Notes under the pieces: model-generated | Databases searched by the model: none | What the model saw: the letters and a program-made list of their open reading frames with translations, nothing else | Told to the model about the DNA's origin: nothing | Position numbers and translations under genes: made by a program | Part shown: positions 41,323 through 49,902 of the stretch, one piece after another | Numbering within the stretch: position 1 is the first letter of the stretch | How the letters are laid out: the number at the start of each line of letters is the position of its first letter | Source of the DNA: Mesorhizobium amorphae | Lineage (GTDB): Bacteria > Pseudomonadota > Alphaproteobacteria > Rhizobiales > Rhizobiaceae | Assembly (NCBI RefSeq): GCF_014843845.1 | Contig: NZ_JHQS01000007.1 | Coordinates: forward strand, 124,001-188,000 | Length of the DNA: 64,000 bases | Reading direction: 5' to 3'

Positions 41323-42698
41323 CCGCCGCTCGTCATCAGGATCTCGATGCGGCGGTTCGCGGCCGCCATCGGATCGGCGCGATCTTTCGGCTGACGGTCG
41401 GCAAAGCCCGCGACCTCGGTGATGCGACGCTCGTCGACGCCGCCGCGCACCAGCATGTAATAGGCGGAATGGGCACGCGCCGTGGACAGCCGCCAATTGT
41501 CGTAGGTGTCGCTGCGGAACGGCCGCGCGTCGGTATGGCCGTTGATGCTGATCGTGCCCTTCTGGCCGTTGACGATGCGGCCGATCTTCTCCATCGCCAG
41601 CACCAGCTCGCGCCTCGGCATGGCCGAGCCGATCTCGAACATGCCGAAATCGAGCTGGTCGGTGATCGAGATCACGACACCCTTGTCGGTTGCCTCGACC
41701 GAGACACCGTCACGCAGCTTGTCGCCCGGCTTGAAGGCCTCGGCCAGTTGCTGCTTGACCTCGGCCGCGGCCTTGACGGTGGCGGCGCTCGGCGCCTTTT
41801 CGCCGGCATCGGTCCTTGCGGTCTCCTCGGCCTTGACGGTTTCGACCTTTGCTGCGGGCTCGGTCTTCGGCGCCGGCTCGGCCTTCGCCATGGTTTCGGG
41901 TTTTGCCGCTTCGGTCTTTGCCGTCGACGCCGGTTTCGGCTCCGTCTTGTCCGGCGCGGATTTTGCCAATGGCTCGAGCGGTGCAGCCGTCACGGGCGGC
42001 GCCGGCGGCACGGCCTTGACCTTCGGCACCTGACTTTCGGCGACCTTGTCGCCGGCCTTCACCGGATCGCCTTCGATCCTGGTGCGTTCGGCACTTGCCT
42101 CGGCGCCGGGCGCGGCCACCTGCTGCGACCAGAAGTCCGGCGCGAACGGATCGCGGTAGGATACGCCGCCGGAGGCACCGGTCGCCGGGCCGGCATTCTG
42201 CACCCCGCCATCGCCCTTCTCGCTGACGTTCTGCATCACGCCGGTGTCGGCGGCGATCTCCGACAGGACCGCGTAGGGGTCGGCAAACATCTGTTCGTCG
42301 GAGCGGTCCGATGCCTGCGAGGATTCCTTGGCCTGCCTTTTGTCCGAAGATCCGGCAGCGCCCTGGCCGTCCTCGCCGGCCTTGCTGGCCCCGTCCTGCG
42401 GGTTGTCGGCCGTCAGCCCGACTTTGCTCGGGCCATCGCCGACATCTTCAAGCCCCTTGCGGCTGGAATTGCGGTCGATCAACTCGACCGGGTTGAAGTA
42501 GCTGGCGACGGCCGCCTTGGTCTGCTCGTTGGCGGCGTTGATCAGCCACATGACGAGGAAGAAGCACATCATGGCGGTCATGAAATCGGCAAATGCGATC
42601 TTCCAGACGCCGCCATGATGGCCGTCGTCATGGTCGTCATGATTGCGCTTGACGATGATGATCTCGTGCCTGGCTTCGCCGGCCTCGACAGCGCTCAT
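41319..42698 (-). CDS. motB: Flagellar motor stator protein MotB
   Basis: A 459-residue stator subunit. The single membrane helix AFADFMTAMMCFFLVMWLINAAN carries D38, the proton-binding residue, in FADFMTAMM. A long Ala/Pro/Lys-rich linker (about 100-330), expanded as in rhizobia, precedes an OmpA-like peptidoglycan-binding domain (about 350-459) with GHTDARPFRSDTYDNWRLSTARAHSAYYML. It pairs with MotA, encoded 15 kb away. A His/Asp-rich cytoplasmic N-terminus (RNHDDHDDGHHGG) precedes the helix. The ATG overlaps the fliH-like stop by four bases. Confidence 0.95.
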   Translation of the reverse strand: MSAVEAGEARHEIIIVKRNHDDHDDGHHGGVWKIAFADFMTAMMCFFLVMWLINAANEQTKAAVASYFNPVELIDRNSSRKGLEDVGDGPSKVGLTADNPQDGASKAGEDGQGAAGSSDKRQAKESSQASDRSDEQMFADPYAVLSEIAADTGVMQNVSEKGDGGVQNAGPATGASGGVSYRDPFAPDFWSQQVAAPGAEASAERTRIEGDPVKAGDKVAESQVPKVKAVPPAPPVTAAPLEPLAKSAPDKTEPKPASTAKTEAAKPETMAKAEPAPKTEPAAKVETVKAEETARTDAGEKAPSAATVKAAAEVKQQLAEAFKPGDKLRDGVSVEATDKGVVISITDQLDFGMFEIGSAMPRRELVLAMEKIGRIVNGQKGTISINGHTDARPFRSDTYDNWRLSTARAHSAYYMLVRGGVDERRITEVAGFADRQPKDRADPMAAANRRIEILMTSGG

Positions 42699-43321
42699 GA
42701 CAGGATCTCGGACAGGGAGGCCGACCATTCGGCGATGCGCGTCTCGAAGACCGTTTCATCGATGGCAACCGTCAGGTCGAAACCTGGGCTCTCGACAAAG
42801 TCGAGTTGCGCAGCGCGCGGGCCGAGAGAGGTCTTCAGTGTTTCGAACAGCGAAAGCGGGCCGCGCACGGAGATGCGCACTGCCTCGGAATCGGCGATGG
42901 CCTCGCCGATGGTGCGGGCAAGAGCCTCGATCGAGCGCTTCTGCAGGTCGTCGGTGACGATGCCGCCGACGATGCGGCCGACCGTGGCGCCGACAAGGCC
43001 GGTCAAGCGTGCCTCCATTGCCTCGATGCGCGCGGCGACGGCGGCGCCGAGATCGCCGCCGAAGCTGTCGAGAAAGGCTTTCGCTTCCTCGGCATTGGCC
43101 TGGCGCTCGGCGTCGAGCGCGGCCTGATGGTCGACGGCAAGGCGCGCTTCCAATGCTGCTTCGGCCACGGCGACGGCTTCGGCGATCAGCGTGCCGATAT
43201 CGGCCTGCGGCGGGGGCGCTTCCGGCTTGCGCTCGGCTTCGCTCGTGGCCTGAGGCTGAGCGCCGCGCTGGGCTCGCGTGCCGAAATCCGGCAGGAGGTC
43301 GAAGAGGGCGACTGAGGCCAT
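42695..43321 (-). CDS. fliH: FliH-like flagellar export ATPase regulator
   Basis: A 208-residue protein with a Pro/Glu-rich N-terminus, a long helical region rich in Ala and Glu (about 40-115, ALEARLAVDHQAALDAERQANAEEAKAFL), and a compact C-terminal domain (TVGRIVGGIVTDDLQKRSIEALARTIGEAI...), the layout of FliH, which dimerises and links FliI to the C-ring. It follows fliF by 3 bases, the usual place in rhizobia. Sequence is divergent; position supports the assignment. It is coupled to motB (ATGA). Confidence 0.75.
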   Translation of the reverse strand: MASVALFDLLPDFGTRAQRGAQPQATSEAERKPEAPPPQADIGTLIAEAVAVAEAALEARLAVDHQAALDAERQANAEEAKAFLDSFGGDLGAAVAARIEAMEARLTGLVGATVGRIVGGIVTDDLQKRSIEALARTIGEAIADSEAVRISVRGPLSLFETLKTSLGPRAAQLDFVESPGFDLTVAIDETVFETRIAEWSASLSEILS

Positions 43322-43324
43322 GGT

Positions 43325-44971
43325 TTATCCCGCGACTTCCTGGGCGGCCCATTTGCGCAGGATATGCGCGGTGCGCTCCTCATTGATGTCGACCATGCGG
43401 GCAAGGCGGTCCTGCGGCGCGGGCCTGATCTTCTGGCGAAGGTCGTCAAGCGGGGTGGAGCCGGGGCGGGTGCCCGGCAAGGCGACCGGAGCGGCCGCCG
43501 TTTCGAGAGCGGCGGGGTCGGGGGGCGGCAGCGAACGCTGCACGTCCTCGAAGCTCGGACCGGCGAGGGCTGGCGTTGCCCTTGCCGTCAGAGCAGCTGC
43601 CATCGGCCTCAGACCGAAGAAAGCCACCAGGAACACCACGACGATGAAGGCGCCGGCGTTGATGAGGGTGCCGGCATGCGTTCCGATCGATGCCAGCATG
43701 CCAGGCTGTTCGATCGGCTCGCCGTCCAGCCCGTCGATGAACTCGACTGCCGAGACGTCGATAACGTCGCCGCGCTTGTCGTCGAAACCGGTGGCCGAAG
43801 CCACCATCTTCTGGATGTCGGCAACGCGCTTGGCGATCTGTTCGGGCGTTGCGTCCTTGCCGAGGATGGTTGCCAGCCGCTGCTGGTTGACGACCACGGC
43901 GATCGACATCTTGGTGACCGAATAGCCGTTGGAGACGGTGGCAATCTTCTTCGAATTGATCTCGTAGTTGGTGATCTCCTCCTTGCGGTCGTTCTGGGAG
44001 GAGGATTGCGGGCCCTCGGTGCTGGTGGTCTGGGTCTCCGGCAGGTTCTGCTCGACGCTTGTCGGGGCCGACGCCTGCTTCTGGTTGTTGTTCTCATTGG
44101 CCCGCACCGACTGCACGGAACGCTCGACGCGCGACTCCGGATCGAAGATCGTCTCTTCGGTCTGGCGGGTGTCGGTGTTGACGTCGGCCTTGACGCTGGC
44201 ACGGAAATTGTCGGGACCGAGATAGGGGGTCAGCGCGCGGCGGATGTTGTCGCCGATCTGCGCCTCCACCGTCTGCTCGACGCCCAGCGTGCGTGCGGCG
44301 CTGGTGTTGGAAGGGTCGTCGCCGGCCGCCAGAAGGTTGCCGTTGGAATCGAGCACCGTCACCTTGTCGGCCGAGAGACCGGGAACGGCGGCGGCGACGA
44401 GATGGCGGATCGACATGGCGCTCTTTTCGGCATCGATGCCGGAATAGCGGATGACCACCGAGGCGGAGGGCTGCTGCTCGTCGCGGCGGAAATTGGCGCG
44501 CTCTGACATGACGATGTGGACGCGCGCCGCCTTGATGCCGGCAATCGACTGGATGGTGCGCGCGATCTCGCCTTCCAGTGCCCGCACCCGGGTGATCTGC
44601 TGCATGAAGGATGTCAGGCCGAGCGAGCCGACATTGTCGAACAGCTCGTAGCCGGCATTGGCGCTGGTCGGCAGACCCTTCTCGGCAAGCAGCATGCGCG
44701 CCTGCGCGGTGGTGCCGGCCGGCACCAGCACGGTGGTGCCGTCGGGGCCGACGTCGAAGCCGATGCCGGCTTCGCCCAACACCAGGCCGATCTGGTTCAC
44801 GTCGGAGCGTTCAAGCCCGACATAGAGCGTCTCGTAGGCCGGCCGGTTGAGATAGACCGAGGCAACGCCGATGACGGCCATGACCAGCGCGGCGATGCCG
44901 CCCAGCATGGCGAGGCGCTTGACGCCAAATCCCTGGAGATTCGAGATGATGCTCTGGATCTGTTCCGGCAC
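43325..44971 (-). CDS. fliF: Flagellar MS-ring protein FliF
   Basis: A 548-residue MS-ring subunit. N-terminal (about 15-35) and C-terminal (about 425-445) membrane helices flank a large periplasmic part with YETLYVGLERSDVNQIGLVLGEAGIGFDVGPDGTTVLVPAGTTAQARMLLAEKGLPTS, the classical RBM1, and DKVTVLDSNGNLLA. The C-terminal tail ends AVDINEERTAHILRKWAAQEVAG, which binds FliG. GTG at 44971 is the start (PEQIQSIISNL); a GGGAG lies 14 bases upstream. In Sinorhizobium fliF precedes visN; here it lies between flagellin and motB genes. Confidence 0.96.
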   Translation of the reverse strand: MPEQIQSIISNLQGFGVKRLAMLGGIAALVMAVIGVASVYLNRPAYETLYVGLERSDVNQIGLVLGEAGIGFDVGPDGTTVLVPAGTTAQARMLLAEKGLPTSANAGYELFDNVGSLGLTSFMQQITRVRALEGEIARTIQSIAGIKAARVHIVMSERANFRRDEQQPSASVVIRYSGIDAEKSAMSIRHLVAAAVPGLSADKVTVLDSNGNLLAAGDDPSNTSAARTLGVEQTVEAQIGDNIRRALTPYLGPDNFRASVKADVNTDTRQTEETIFDPESRVERSVQSVRANENNNQKQASAPTSVEQNLPETQTTSTEGPQSSSQNDRKEEITNYEINSKKIATVSNGYSVTKMSIAVVVNQQRLATILGKDATPEQIAKRVADIQKMVASATGFDDKRGDVIDVSAVEFIDGLDGEPIEQPGMLASIGTHAGTLINAGAFIVVVFLVAFFGLRPMAAALTARATPALAGPSFEDVQRSLPPPDPAALETAAAPVALPGTRPGSTPLDDLRQKIRPAPQDRLARMVDINEERTAHILRKWAAQEVAG

Positions 44972-45049
44972 GATTCTACGGCTCCCAGCAAGACTGTCCG
45001 TGGGAACACTAGACCGCGAAGCTTGTGCGAGGATGATAGGCGGAAACGA

Positions 45050-45076
45050 AAAGGCCGCGCCCCGGGCGCGGCCTTT
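45050..45076 (-). terminator. Rho-independent terminator after flagellin gene 1
   Basis: A near-perfect GC-rich hairpin, AAAGGCCGCGC... with ...GCGCGGCCTTT, ends in TTTT on the minus strand. It lies 51 bases after the flagellin stop and upstream of fliF, so it isolates the strongly expressed flagellin transcript. Confidence 0.8.
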
Positions 45077-45126
45077 CAATCCGAAGAGAAATGCTTGTCA
45101 ATCCGAATGGAAAAATTTGCCTGGGC

Positions 45127-46011
45127 CTAGCTCTTGAACAGCGACAGGATGGACTGCGAGTTGCCGTTGGCGATGGACAGCGCCTGGATGCCGAGCTGCT
45201 GCTGGACCTGGAGCGCCTGCAGGCGGGTCGATTCCTTGTTCATGTCGGCATCGACCAGGGCGCCGACGCCCTTGTCGATCGAGTCGCTGAGGTTCGACAG
45301 AAAGCTCTGCTGGGTGTCGATGCGCGACTTGGCGGCGCCGAGATAGGCAGCGCCGGTCGACAGTCTGGCAAGCGCGGTTTCAACGTTACCGAGTGCAGTG
45401 TCGATGGCGGTGTCGGTGACCGCGGCGGCGCTCGGGTCGAAGAAGGTCGTGGCCAGCAGGCCGCCGACGATGCCGCCGGTGCCGGCGACGTCGAGAACCT
45501 GGGTGTCGGCGGCCGTGACGTCGATCGTGTCGATGGCGACGGTCGTGCCGGTGCGGTTGTAGGAAGCGACGATCTTCAGGTCAGAAGCGGCCAAGCCGTC
45601 ATTCTGCAGCAGATTCGAGCCGGCATAGCTGGCATTGGTGACGGACGACTTGATCTGGTCCTGGATGGCCTTGATTTCCGTCGCGATCTTCTGCTGGTTG
45701 TCCTGGCTCGCGCCACGGGCGGTGACGAGCTTGGCCTTGATCAGGTCGACCTGGTCCTTGATGTCGGTGATGGCGGTGTAGGCGGTGTCGACCTTGCCGG
45801 CGCCGAGGCCGAGCGAGTCCTGAACAGCCGAAAGCGCCTTGTTGTCGGATTTCATCGAGGTGGCGATCGACCAGTAGGCGGCGTTGTCGCTGGCGGTGGC
45901 GACGCGGTAGCCGGTCGAAATGCGGGCCTGCGTCGTTTCAAGCTGCTTGTTGGTGGCGTTGAGACTCTGCAGCGCGGTCAGCGCCGCGGCGTTGGTCATG
46001 ATGCTTGCCAA
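45127..46011 (-). CDS. fla: Flagellin (copy 1)
   Basis: A 294-residue flagellin. The D0/D1 N-terminal (MTNAAALTALQSLNATNKQLETTQARISTGYRVATASDNAAYWSIATSMKSD) and C-terminal (ALVDADMNKESTRLQALQVQQQLGIQALSIANGNSQSILSLF) coiled-coil halves are complete and the variable centre is short. It is about 92% identical to the flagellin at 46261-47145 with no length difference. By alignment with that copy the start is TTG at 46011 with an AGAGGTG box just upstream; an ATG at 45999 is an alternative. Exported and assembled into the filament; synthesis controlled by FlaF/FlbT. Confidence 0.95.
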   Translation of the reverse strand: MASIMTNAAALTALQSLNATNKQLETTQARISTGYRVATASDNAAYWSIATSMKSDNKALSAVQDSLGLGAGKVDTAYTAITDIKDQVDLIKAKLVTARGASQDNQQKIATEIKAIQDQIKSSVTNASYAGSNLLQNDGLAASDLKIVASYNRTGTTVAIDTIDVTAADTQVLDVAGTGGIVGGLLATTFFDPSAAAVTDTAIDTALGNVETALARLSTGAAYLGAAKSRIDTQQSFLSNLSDSIDKGVGALVDADMNKESTRLQALQVQQQLGIQALSIANGNSQSILSLFKS

Positions 46012-46204
46012 GATACACCTCTTCTCAAAGCAGGCATGCCTCGCGCATGCCGGTCAACCTGTTCGGCGGGAGCGTCATGCCTGTCGACCAACTGGTGGTC
46101 TGCCCGTCCTAAGCGAATGGTTAACCATGAGTATCGCGATATCGTTAATGGCGCGTTAACACCATGCTTTGACAACGAAAAACGGTAACATCTTCACAAC
46201 GAAA

Positions 46205-46233
46205 ATCGGGCCGCGCTGATGGCGCGGCCCGAT
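46205..46233 (-). terminator. Hairpin terminator after flagellin gene 2
   Basis: A perfect 12-bp stem ATCGGGCCGCGC / GCGCGGCCCGAT with a 5-base loop lies 28 bases downstream of the second flagellin stop and is followed by TTTTC on the minus strand, typical of intrinsic termination. Confidence 0.8.
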
Positions 46234-46260
46234 GCCAGATAGTTGGAGTTTGGAAGGCGA

Positions 46261-47145
46261 TCAGCCGCGGAACAGCGACAGGATGGACTGCGAATTGCCG
46301 TTGGCGATCGACAGCGCCTGGATACCGAGCTGCTGCTGGACCTGAAGGGCCTGCAGGCGGGTCGATTCCTTGTTCATGTCGGCATCGACCAGAGCGCCGA
46401 CGCCCTTGTCGATCGAGTCGCTGAGGTTCGACAGGAAGCTCTTCTGGGTGTCGATACGCGACTTGGCGGCGCCGAGCGAGGCAGCGCCGGTGGACAGTGA
46501 GCTAAGCGCCGTTTCAACGTTGCCGAGTGCGGTGTCGATGGCGGCGTCGGTAACCGCAGCTGCACTCGGATCGAAGAAGGTCGTGGCCAGCAGACCACCG
46601 ACGATGCCGCCGGTGCCGGCGACGTCGAGAACCTGCGTGTCGGCAGCCGCGACATCGATCGTGTCGATGGTGACGGTCGCGCCGGTGCGGTTGTAGGAAG
46701 CGACGATCTTCAGGTCCGAAGCGGCGGCGCCGTCGTTCTGCAGCAGGTTCGAGCCGGCGAAATTGGCGTTGGTGACCGACGACTTGATCTGCGCCTGGAT
46801 GGCGTTGATTTCGGTCGCGATCTTCTGCTGGTCTTCCTGGCTGGCGCCACGGGCGGTGACGAGCTTGGACTTGATCAGGTCGACCTGGTCCTTGACGTCA
46901 TTGATGGCGGTGTAGGCGGTGTCGACCTTGCCGGCGCCGAGGCCGAGGGAGTCCTGAACGGCGGAAAGCGCCTTGTTGTCGGATTTCATCGAGGTGGCGA
47001 TCGACCAGTAGGCGGCGTTGTCGCTGGCGGTGGCGACGCGGTAGCCGGTCGAAATGCGGGCCTGCGTCATTTCAAGCTGCTTGTTGGTGGAGTTCAGGCT
47101 CTGCAGCGCGGTCAGCGCCGAGGCGTTGGTCATGATACTGGACAT
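46261..47145 (-). CDS. fla: Flagellin (copy 2)
   Basis: A 294-residue flagellin, complete at both ends, with the same coiled-coil halves as copy 1 and about 24 substitutions, mostly in the centre (e.g. DNQQK versus EDQQK). Start is ATG at 47145 (MSSIMTNASALTAL). The 3' 150 bases are nearly identical in both copies, suggesting recent duplication or gene conversion. A 209-base upstream region contains a 21-base hairpin (47183-47203) near the ATG and a GGTTAACC palindrome (47297-47306). Four flagellin genes are usual in Sinorhizobium; only two are in this window. Confidence 0.95.
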   Translation of the reverse strand: MSSIMTNASALTALQSLNSTNKQLEMTQARISTGYRVATASDNAAYWSIATSMKSDNKALSAVQDSLGLGAGKVDTAYTAINDVKDQVDLIKSKLVTARGASQEDQQKIATEINAIQAQIKSSVTNANFAGSNLLQNDGAAASDLKIVASYNRTGATVTIDTIDVAAADTQVLDVAGTGGIVGGLLATTFFDPSAAAVTDAAIDTALGNVETALSSLSTGAASLGAAKSRIDTQKSFLSNLSDSIDKGVGALVDADMNKESTRLQALQVQQQLGIQALSIANGNSQSILSLFRG

Positions 47146-47182
47146 GGCTACTCGTACCTTGTTTTTACACGTGTTTTTTTGA

Positions 47183-47203
47183 CATACCGGCTTGTCCGGT
47201 ATG
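47183..47203 (-). promoter_or_regulatory. Hairpin in the flagellin 2 5' region
   Basis: CATACCGG (47183-47190), CTTGT, CCGGTATG (47196-47203): a perfect 8-bp stem 38 bases upstream of the flagellin 2 ATG, followed on the minus strand by an A-rich stretch. It could be a 5' UTR stem, a regulator site or a FlbT-responsive element. Confidence 0.45.
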
Positions 47204-47354
47204 ACGGTGCGGCATCATGCCAATGATCGCTGAAACAGATCACCCGCCATCTGCCGCGACTATGGTGGCAAGTCCCTACCAAAGCGCTAAATCGGACGGT
47301 TAACCGAAAATATATTGCGGGAAATTCTTGCAGGCGCCGCGTTTGGCCGGACGG

Positions 47355-48086
47355 TCAGGTGAAGGATCGCACCAGGCTGCCGACGAGCAGGTTCCAGCCG
47401 TCGATCAAAACGAAGAACAGGATCTTGAAGGGAAGCGACACGACGGTCGGCGGCAGCATCATCATGCCCATGGCCATGGTGATGGTGGCGACGATCAGGT
47501 CGATGACGAGGAACGGCAGCACGATCAGGAAGCCGATCTCGAAGCCGCGGCGGATCTCCGAGATCATGAAGGCCGGCACCAGGATGCGCAGGTCGACGGT
47601 CTCCTTTGCAACGACCTGGCCGCGCTCGCGGGCAAGGTCGGCGAAGAGGTCGAAATCCTTGTCGCGCACATTGCGCAGCATGAAGGTACGGAACGGGTCC
47701 GAAATCTTCTCGAATGCCTCGGTCTGGCTGATCTGGTTGTCCATCAGCGGCTTGACGCCGGTGTTCCAGGCCTGGTCGAAGGTCGGCGCCATCACATAGA
47801 AGGTCATGAACAGCGACAGCGAGATAAGGATCAAATTGGCCGGAGTCGATTGCAGGCCGATGCCGGCGCGCAGGATCGAGAAGGCGATGACGAAGCGGGT
47901 GAAGCTCGTCACCATGATCAGCAGGCCCGGCGCCACCGACAGCACGGTGAGCAGGCCGAACATCTGGATGATGTAGCCGACGGTGGTGCCGTCGGCCTTG
48001 CCGATGCCGCCGAGATCCAGCTGCTGGGCTCTGGCGACGGATGTGGCGACGATCAACAGCGCCGCGGCGACAAGAAATCTTCTCAT
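47355..48086 (-). CDS. fliP: Flagellar export gate protein FliP
   Basis: A 243-residue protein: cleavable signal-like N-terminus, GLLTVLSVAPGLLIMVTSFTRFVIAFSILRAGIGLQSTPANLILISLSLFMTFYVMAP, then FMISEIRRGFEIGFLIVLPFLVIDLIVATITMAMGMMMLPPTVVSLPFKILFFVLIDGW, the two FliP signature regions. It is the core of the FliPQR gate. The ATG overlaps the fliL stop (ATGA). FliO, often next to it elsewhere, is not visible. Confidence 0.96.
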   Translation of the reverse strand: MRRFLVAAALLIVATSVARAQQLDLGGIGKADGTTVGYIIQMFGLLTVLSVAPGLLIMVTSFTRFVIAFSILRAGIGLQSTPANLILISLSLFMTFYVMAPTFDQAWNTGVKPLMDNQISQTEAFEKISDPFRTFMLRNVRDKDFDLFADLARERGQVVAKETVDLRILVPAFMISEIRRGFEIGFLIVLPFLVIDLIVATITMAMGMMMLPPTVVSLPFKILFFVLIDGWNLLVGSLVRSFT

Positions 48087-48583
48087 TCGAGCAGCAATGT
48101 CCTGATCAGAATCTGTTTGGCATGACCGCCGCTGCGAATGGCGGCGCGCTCCTCGAGGTCGGCCTTCAGGTGCTGGTAGCCGCTGGCGCCTTCGATCTGA
48201 TGCATCTTCAACGTGCGCACCAGGGCCAGTAGATCCTGGTGGATCTCGTCGGTCATCGCCGACGGCTGCGGCGCGTCATAGACCACCGATGCCTCGAGCC
48301 TTATCCAGATCTCCGACGGCGAGGCGAGGTTGGTGGTGATCGGTGGAAGCGCGACAAGCGCCGGTCCGGCCCCGGTTCCGTGACCTTCGGCGCCCGCGGC
48401 CTTTCCGGTGCTGCCTTCGTTTTCCGGGGCCACCGGTACCGGCACCGGCCCGCCAGCGGCTTTCAGATAGCCGCCGGACAGCCAGCCCATGCCGATGGCG
48501 GCGCCCGTCATCCCCAAGAGCATGGCGAGCTGGATAACAAGGGAAGGTCCCTTTTTTGGCTCGACCTGTTCGACATTCGCCAT
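48083..48583 (-). CDS. fliL: Flagellar basal body-associated protein FliL
   Basis: A 166-residue protein with one membrane helix (about 15-35, LVIQLAMLLGMTGAAIGMGWLSG) and a periplasmic FliL domain: VALPPITTNLASPSEIWIRLEASVVYD and IHQDLLALVRTLKMHQIEGASGYQHLKADLEERAAIRSGGHAKQILIRTLLLE. It stabilises stators at the basal body. It is 27 bases after flgH and coupled to fliP. Confidence 0.92.
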   Translation of the reverse strand: MANVEQVEPKKGPSLVIQLAMLLGMTGAAIGMGWLSGGYLKAAGGPVPVPVAPENEGSTGKAAGAEGHGTGAGPALVALPPITTNLASPSEIWIRLEASVVYDAPQPSAMTDEIHQDLLALVRTLKMHQIEGASGYQHLKADLEERAAIRSGGHAKQILIRTLLLE

Positions 48584-48610
48584 GGCTTGGTTTTCCCCCT
48601 CCGGCCCGTC

Positions 48611-49315
48611 CTAGAAAGGCAGGACCTGATCGAGGACCTGCTGGCCGTAAGCCGGCTGCTGGACCTCGCTGACGCGGCCACGGCCGCCATAGGAGATGCG
48701 CGCCTCGGCGATGCGTTCGTAGGAGATGGTGTTCTCGGCGCCGATGTCGGACGGCCGCACCATGCCGGCGATGGTCAGCACCCTGAGCTCGTAGTTGACG
48801 CGCACTTCCTGCGAGCCCCGGATCATCAGATTGCCGTTGGGCAGGACTTCGGTGACCACGGCCGCGACGTTCAGCTCGAGGTTTTCCGAGCGCTTGATTT
48901 CGCCGTCGGCGTTGGTCTCGGTGCTGGAGCTCAGGCCGGCATCGCCCTTGCCGCTTGTGCTGTTGCCTTCCCATCCGAGCGTGACGTCATAGCCGAGCTT
49001 GCGCGCGGCGGTGCGGCTCCTGTCGTTCTGGTTCTTGAAGTTCGCCTTGTCGTTGAGCTTGATCTTGACCGTCAGGATGTCGCCATCGCGCAGTGCGCGC
49101 GGATCGGTGAACAGCCGGCTCTGGCGATCATCCCAAAGCGAGAATTTCTTCACAGGCGCCGGCGGTGCTTCAGGATAGCTATAGGGGGCGTTGACGCTGC
49201 CGGTGATGCCTGAGCCGACCGGCGACAGCGCAGGCTCCCGGCCGACCTCCTTGAGATCGGTGCCGCAGCCGGACAGCACGGCGACGCCAAGCAGGATGAG
49301 CATTCTGCGGATCAT
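48611..49315 (-). CDS. flgH: Flagellar L-ring lipoprotein FlgH
   Basis: A 234-residue outer-membrane lipoprotein. The lipobox is LSGC with lipidated C17 (MIRRMLILLGVAVLSGCGTD). FSLWDDRQSRLFTDPRALRDGDILTVKIKLNDKANFKNQND and the C-terminal IAGMVRPSDIGAENTISYERIAEARISYGGRGRVSEVQQPAYGQQVLDQVLPF are the family signatures. It forms the L ring in the outer membrane. Start ATG overlaps the motE stop. Confidence 0.95.
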   Translation of the reverse strand: MIRRMLILLGVAVLSGCGTDLKEVGREPALSPVGSGITGSVNAPYSYPEAPPAPVKKFSLWDDRQSRLFTDPRALRDGDILTVKIKLNDKANFKNQNDRSRTAARKLGYDVTLGWEGNSTSGKGDAGLSSSTETNADGEIKRSENLELNVAAVVTEVLPNGNLMIRGSQEVRVNYELRVLTIAGMVRPSDIGAENTISYERIAEARISYGGRGRVSEVQQPAYGQQVLDQVLPF

Positions 49316-49899
49316 GACGGATCTACCCTTCGCGCCGCGCTGGCCATGATGCCGGTGAGCGCAGCCGCCGCCTTCTGGTCCATTTCGTTGAGGATGACGC
49401 CGGCCTTGCGCGAATCGAGTTTCATCAGGATGGCGGCGGCGAGGTCGACATTGACCATCGCCAGGCGTTCGGCCGCGGCATCGGGCTTCATGCCGGCGTA
49501 GATCTTGACGACGCCGTCCTCGGCGCGCGCCAGGAACACCTCGCGCCGCTTCAGCCATTGCTCGTATTCGGCGCGCTTGTCTTCCAGCGCCTTCATGCGC
49601 TGGTCGATGCCGGCCTGCAGTTCCTTCAGCTCCTGCGCCTGCAGCGCATAGCGGCGGTCGCGCGCGGCGTCGGCGATGTTGGAGCAGAAGCGCTGGATCT
49701 CGCTTTCGTCCGGCGCCTTTTCCTTCGTCAGTTGCTGCCCGGCCACCGGCGGCGGCCCACCGGGCAGCACCTGACGCACCGTGTCCTCGGCGCCGGCCGG
49801 GCCGATGGTCAGGAGCATGGCGGCGAGGGCCGAAGCGAGAAGCGCCGGCGCAGCGAAGCGAGAGTTCGGTTTCGCGGAGAAAGGATCGATCATCGGCAT
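49312..49899 (-). CDS. motE: MotE-like chaperone of MotC
   Basis: A 195-residue secreted protein: signal peptide (about 1-37, ALAAMLLTIGPAGA), a coiled coil (about 80-125, RDRRYALQAQELKELQAGIDQRMKALEDKRAEYEQWLKRREV) and a C-terminal MgtE_N-like helical domain (VVKIYAGMKPDAAAERLAMVNVDLAAAILMKLDSRKAGVILNEMD). It matches MotE, the periplasmic chaperone that keeps MotC stable in Sinorhizobium. It lies between flgI and flgH, as there. MPMID at 49899 and an ATG 6 bases later are both possible starts. Confidence 0.88.
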   Translation of the reverse strand: MPMIDPFSAKPNSRFAAPALLASALAAMLLTIGPAGAEDTVRQVLPGGPPPVAGQQLTKEKAPDESEIQRFCSNIADAARDRRYALQAQELKELQAGIDQRMKALEDKRAEYEQWLKRREVFLARAEDGVVKIYAGMKPDAAAERLAMVNVDLAAAILMKLDSRKAGVILNEMDQKAAAALTGIMASAARRVDPS

Positions 49900-49902
49900 G
49901 GC

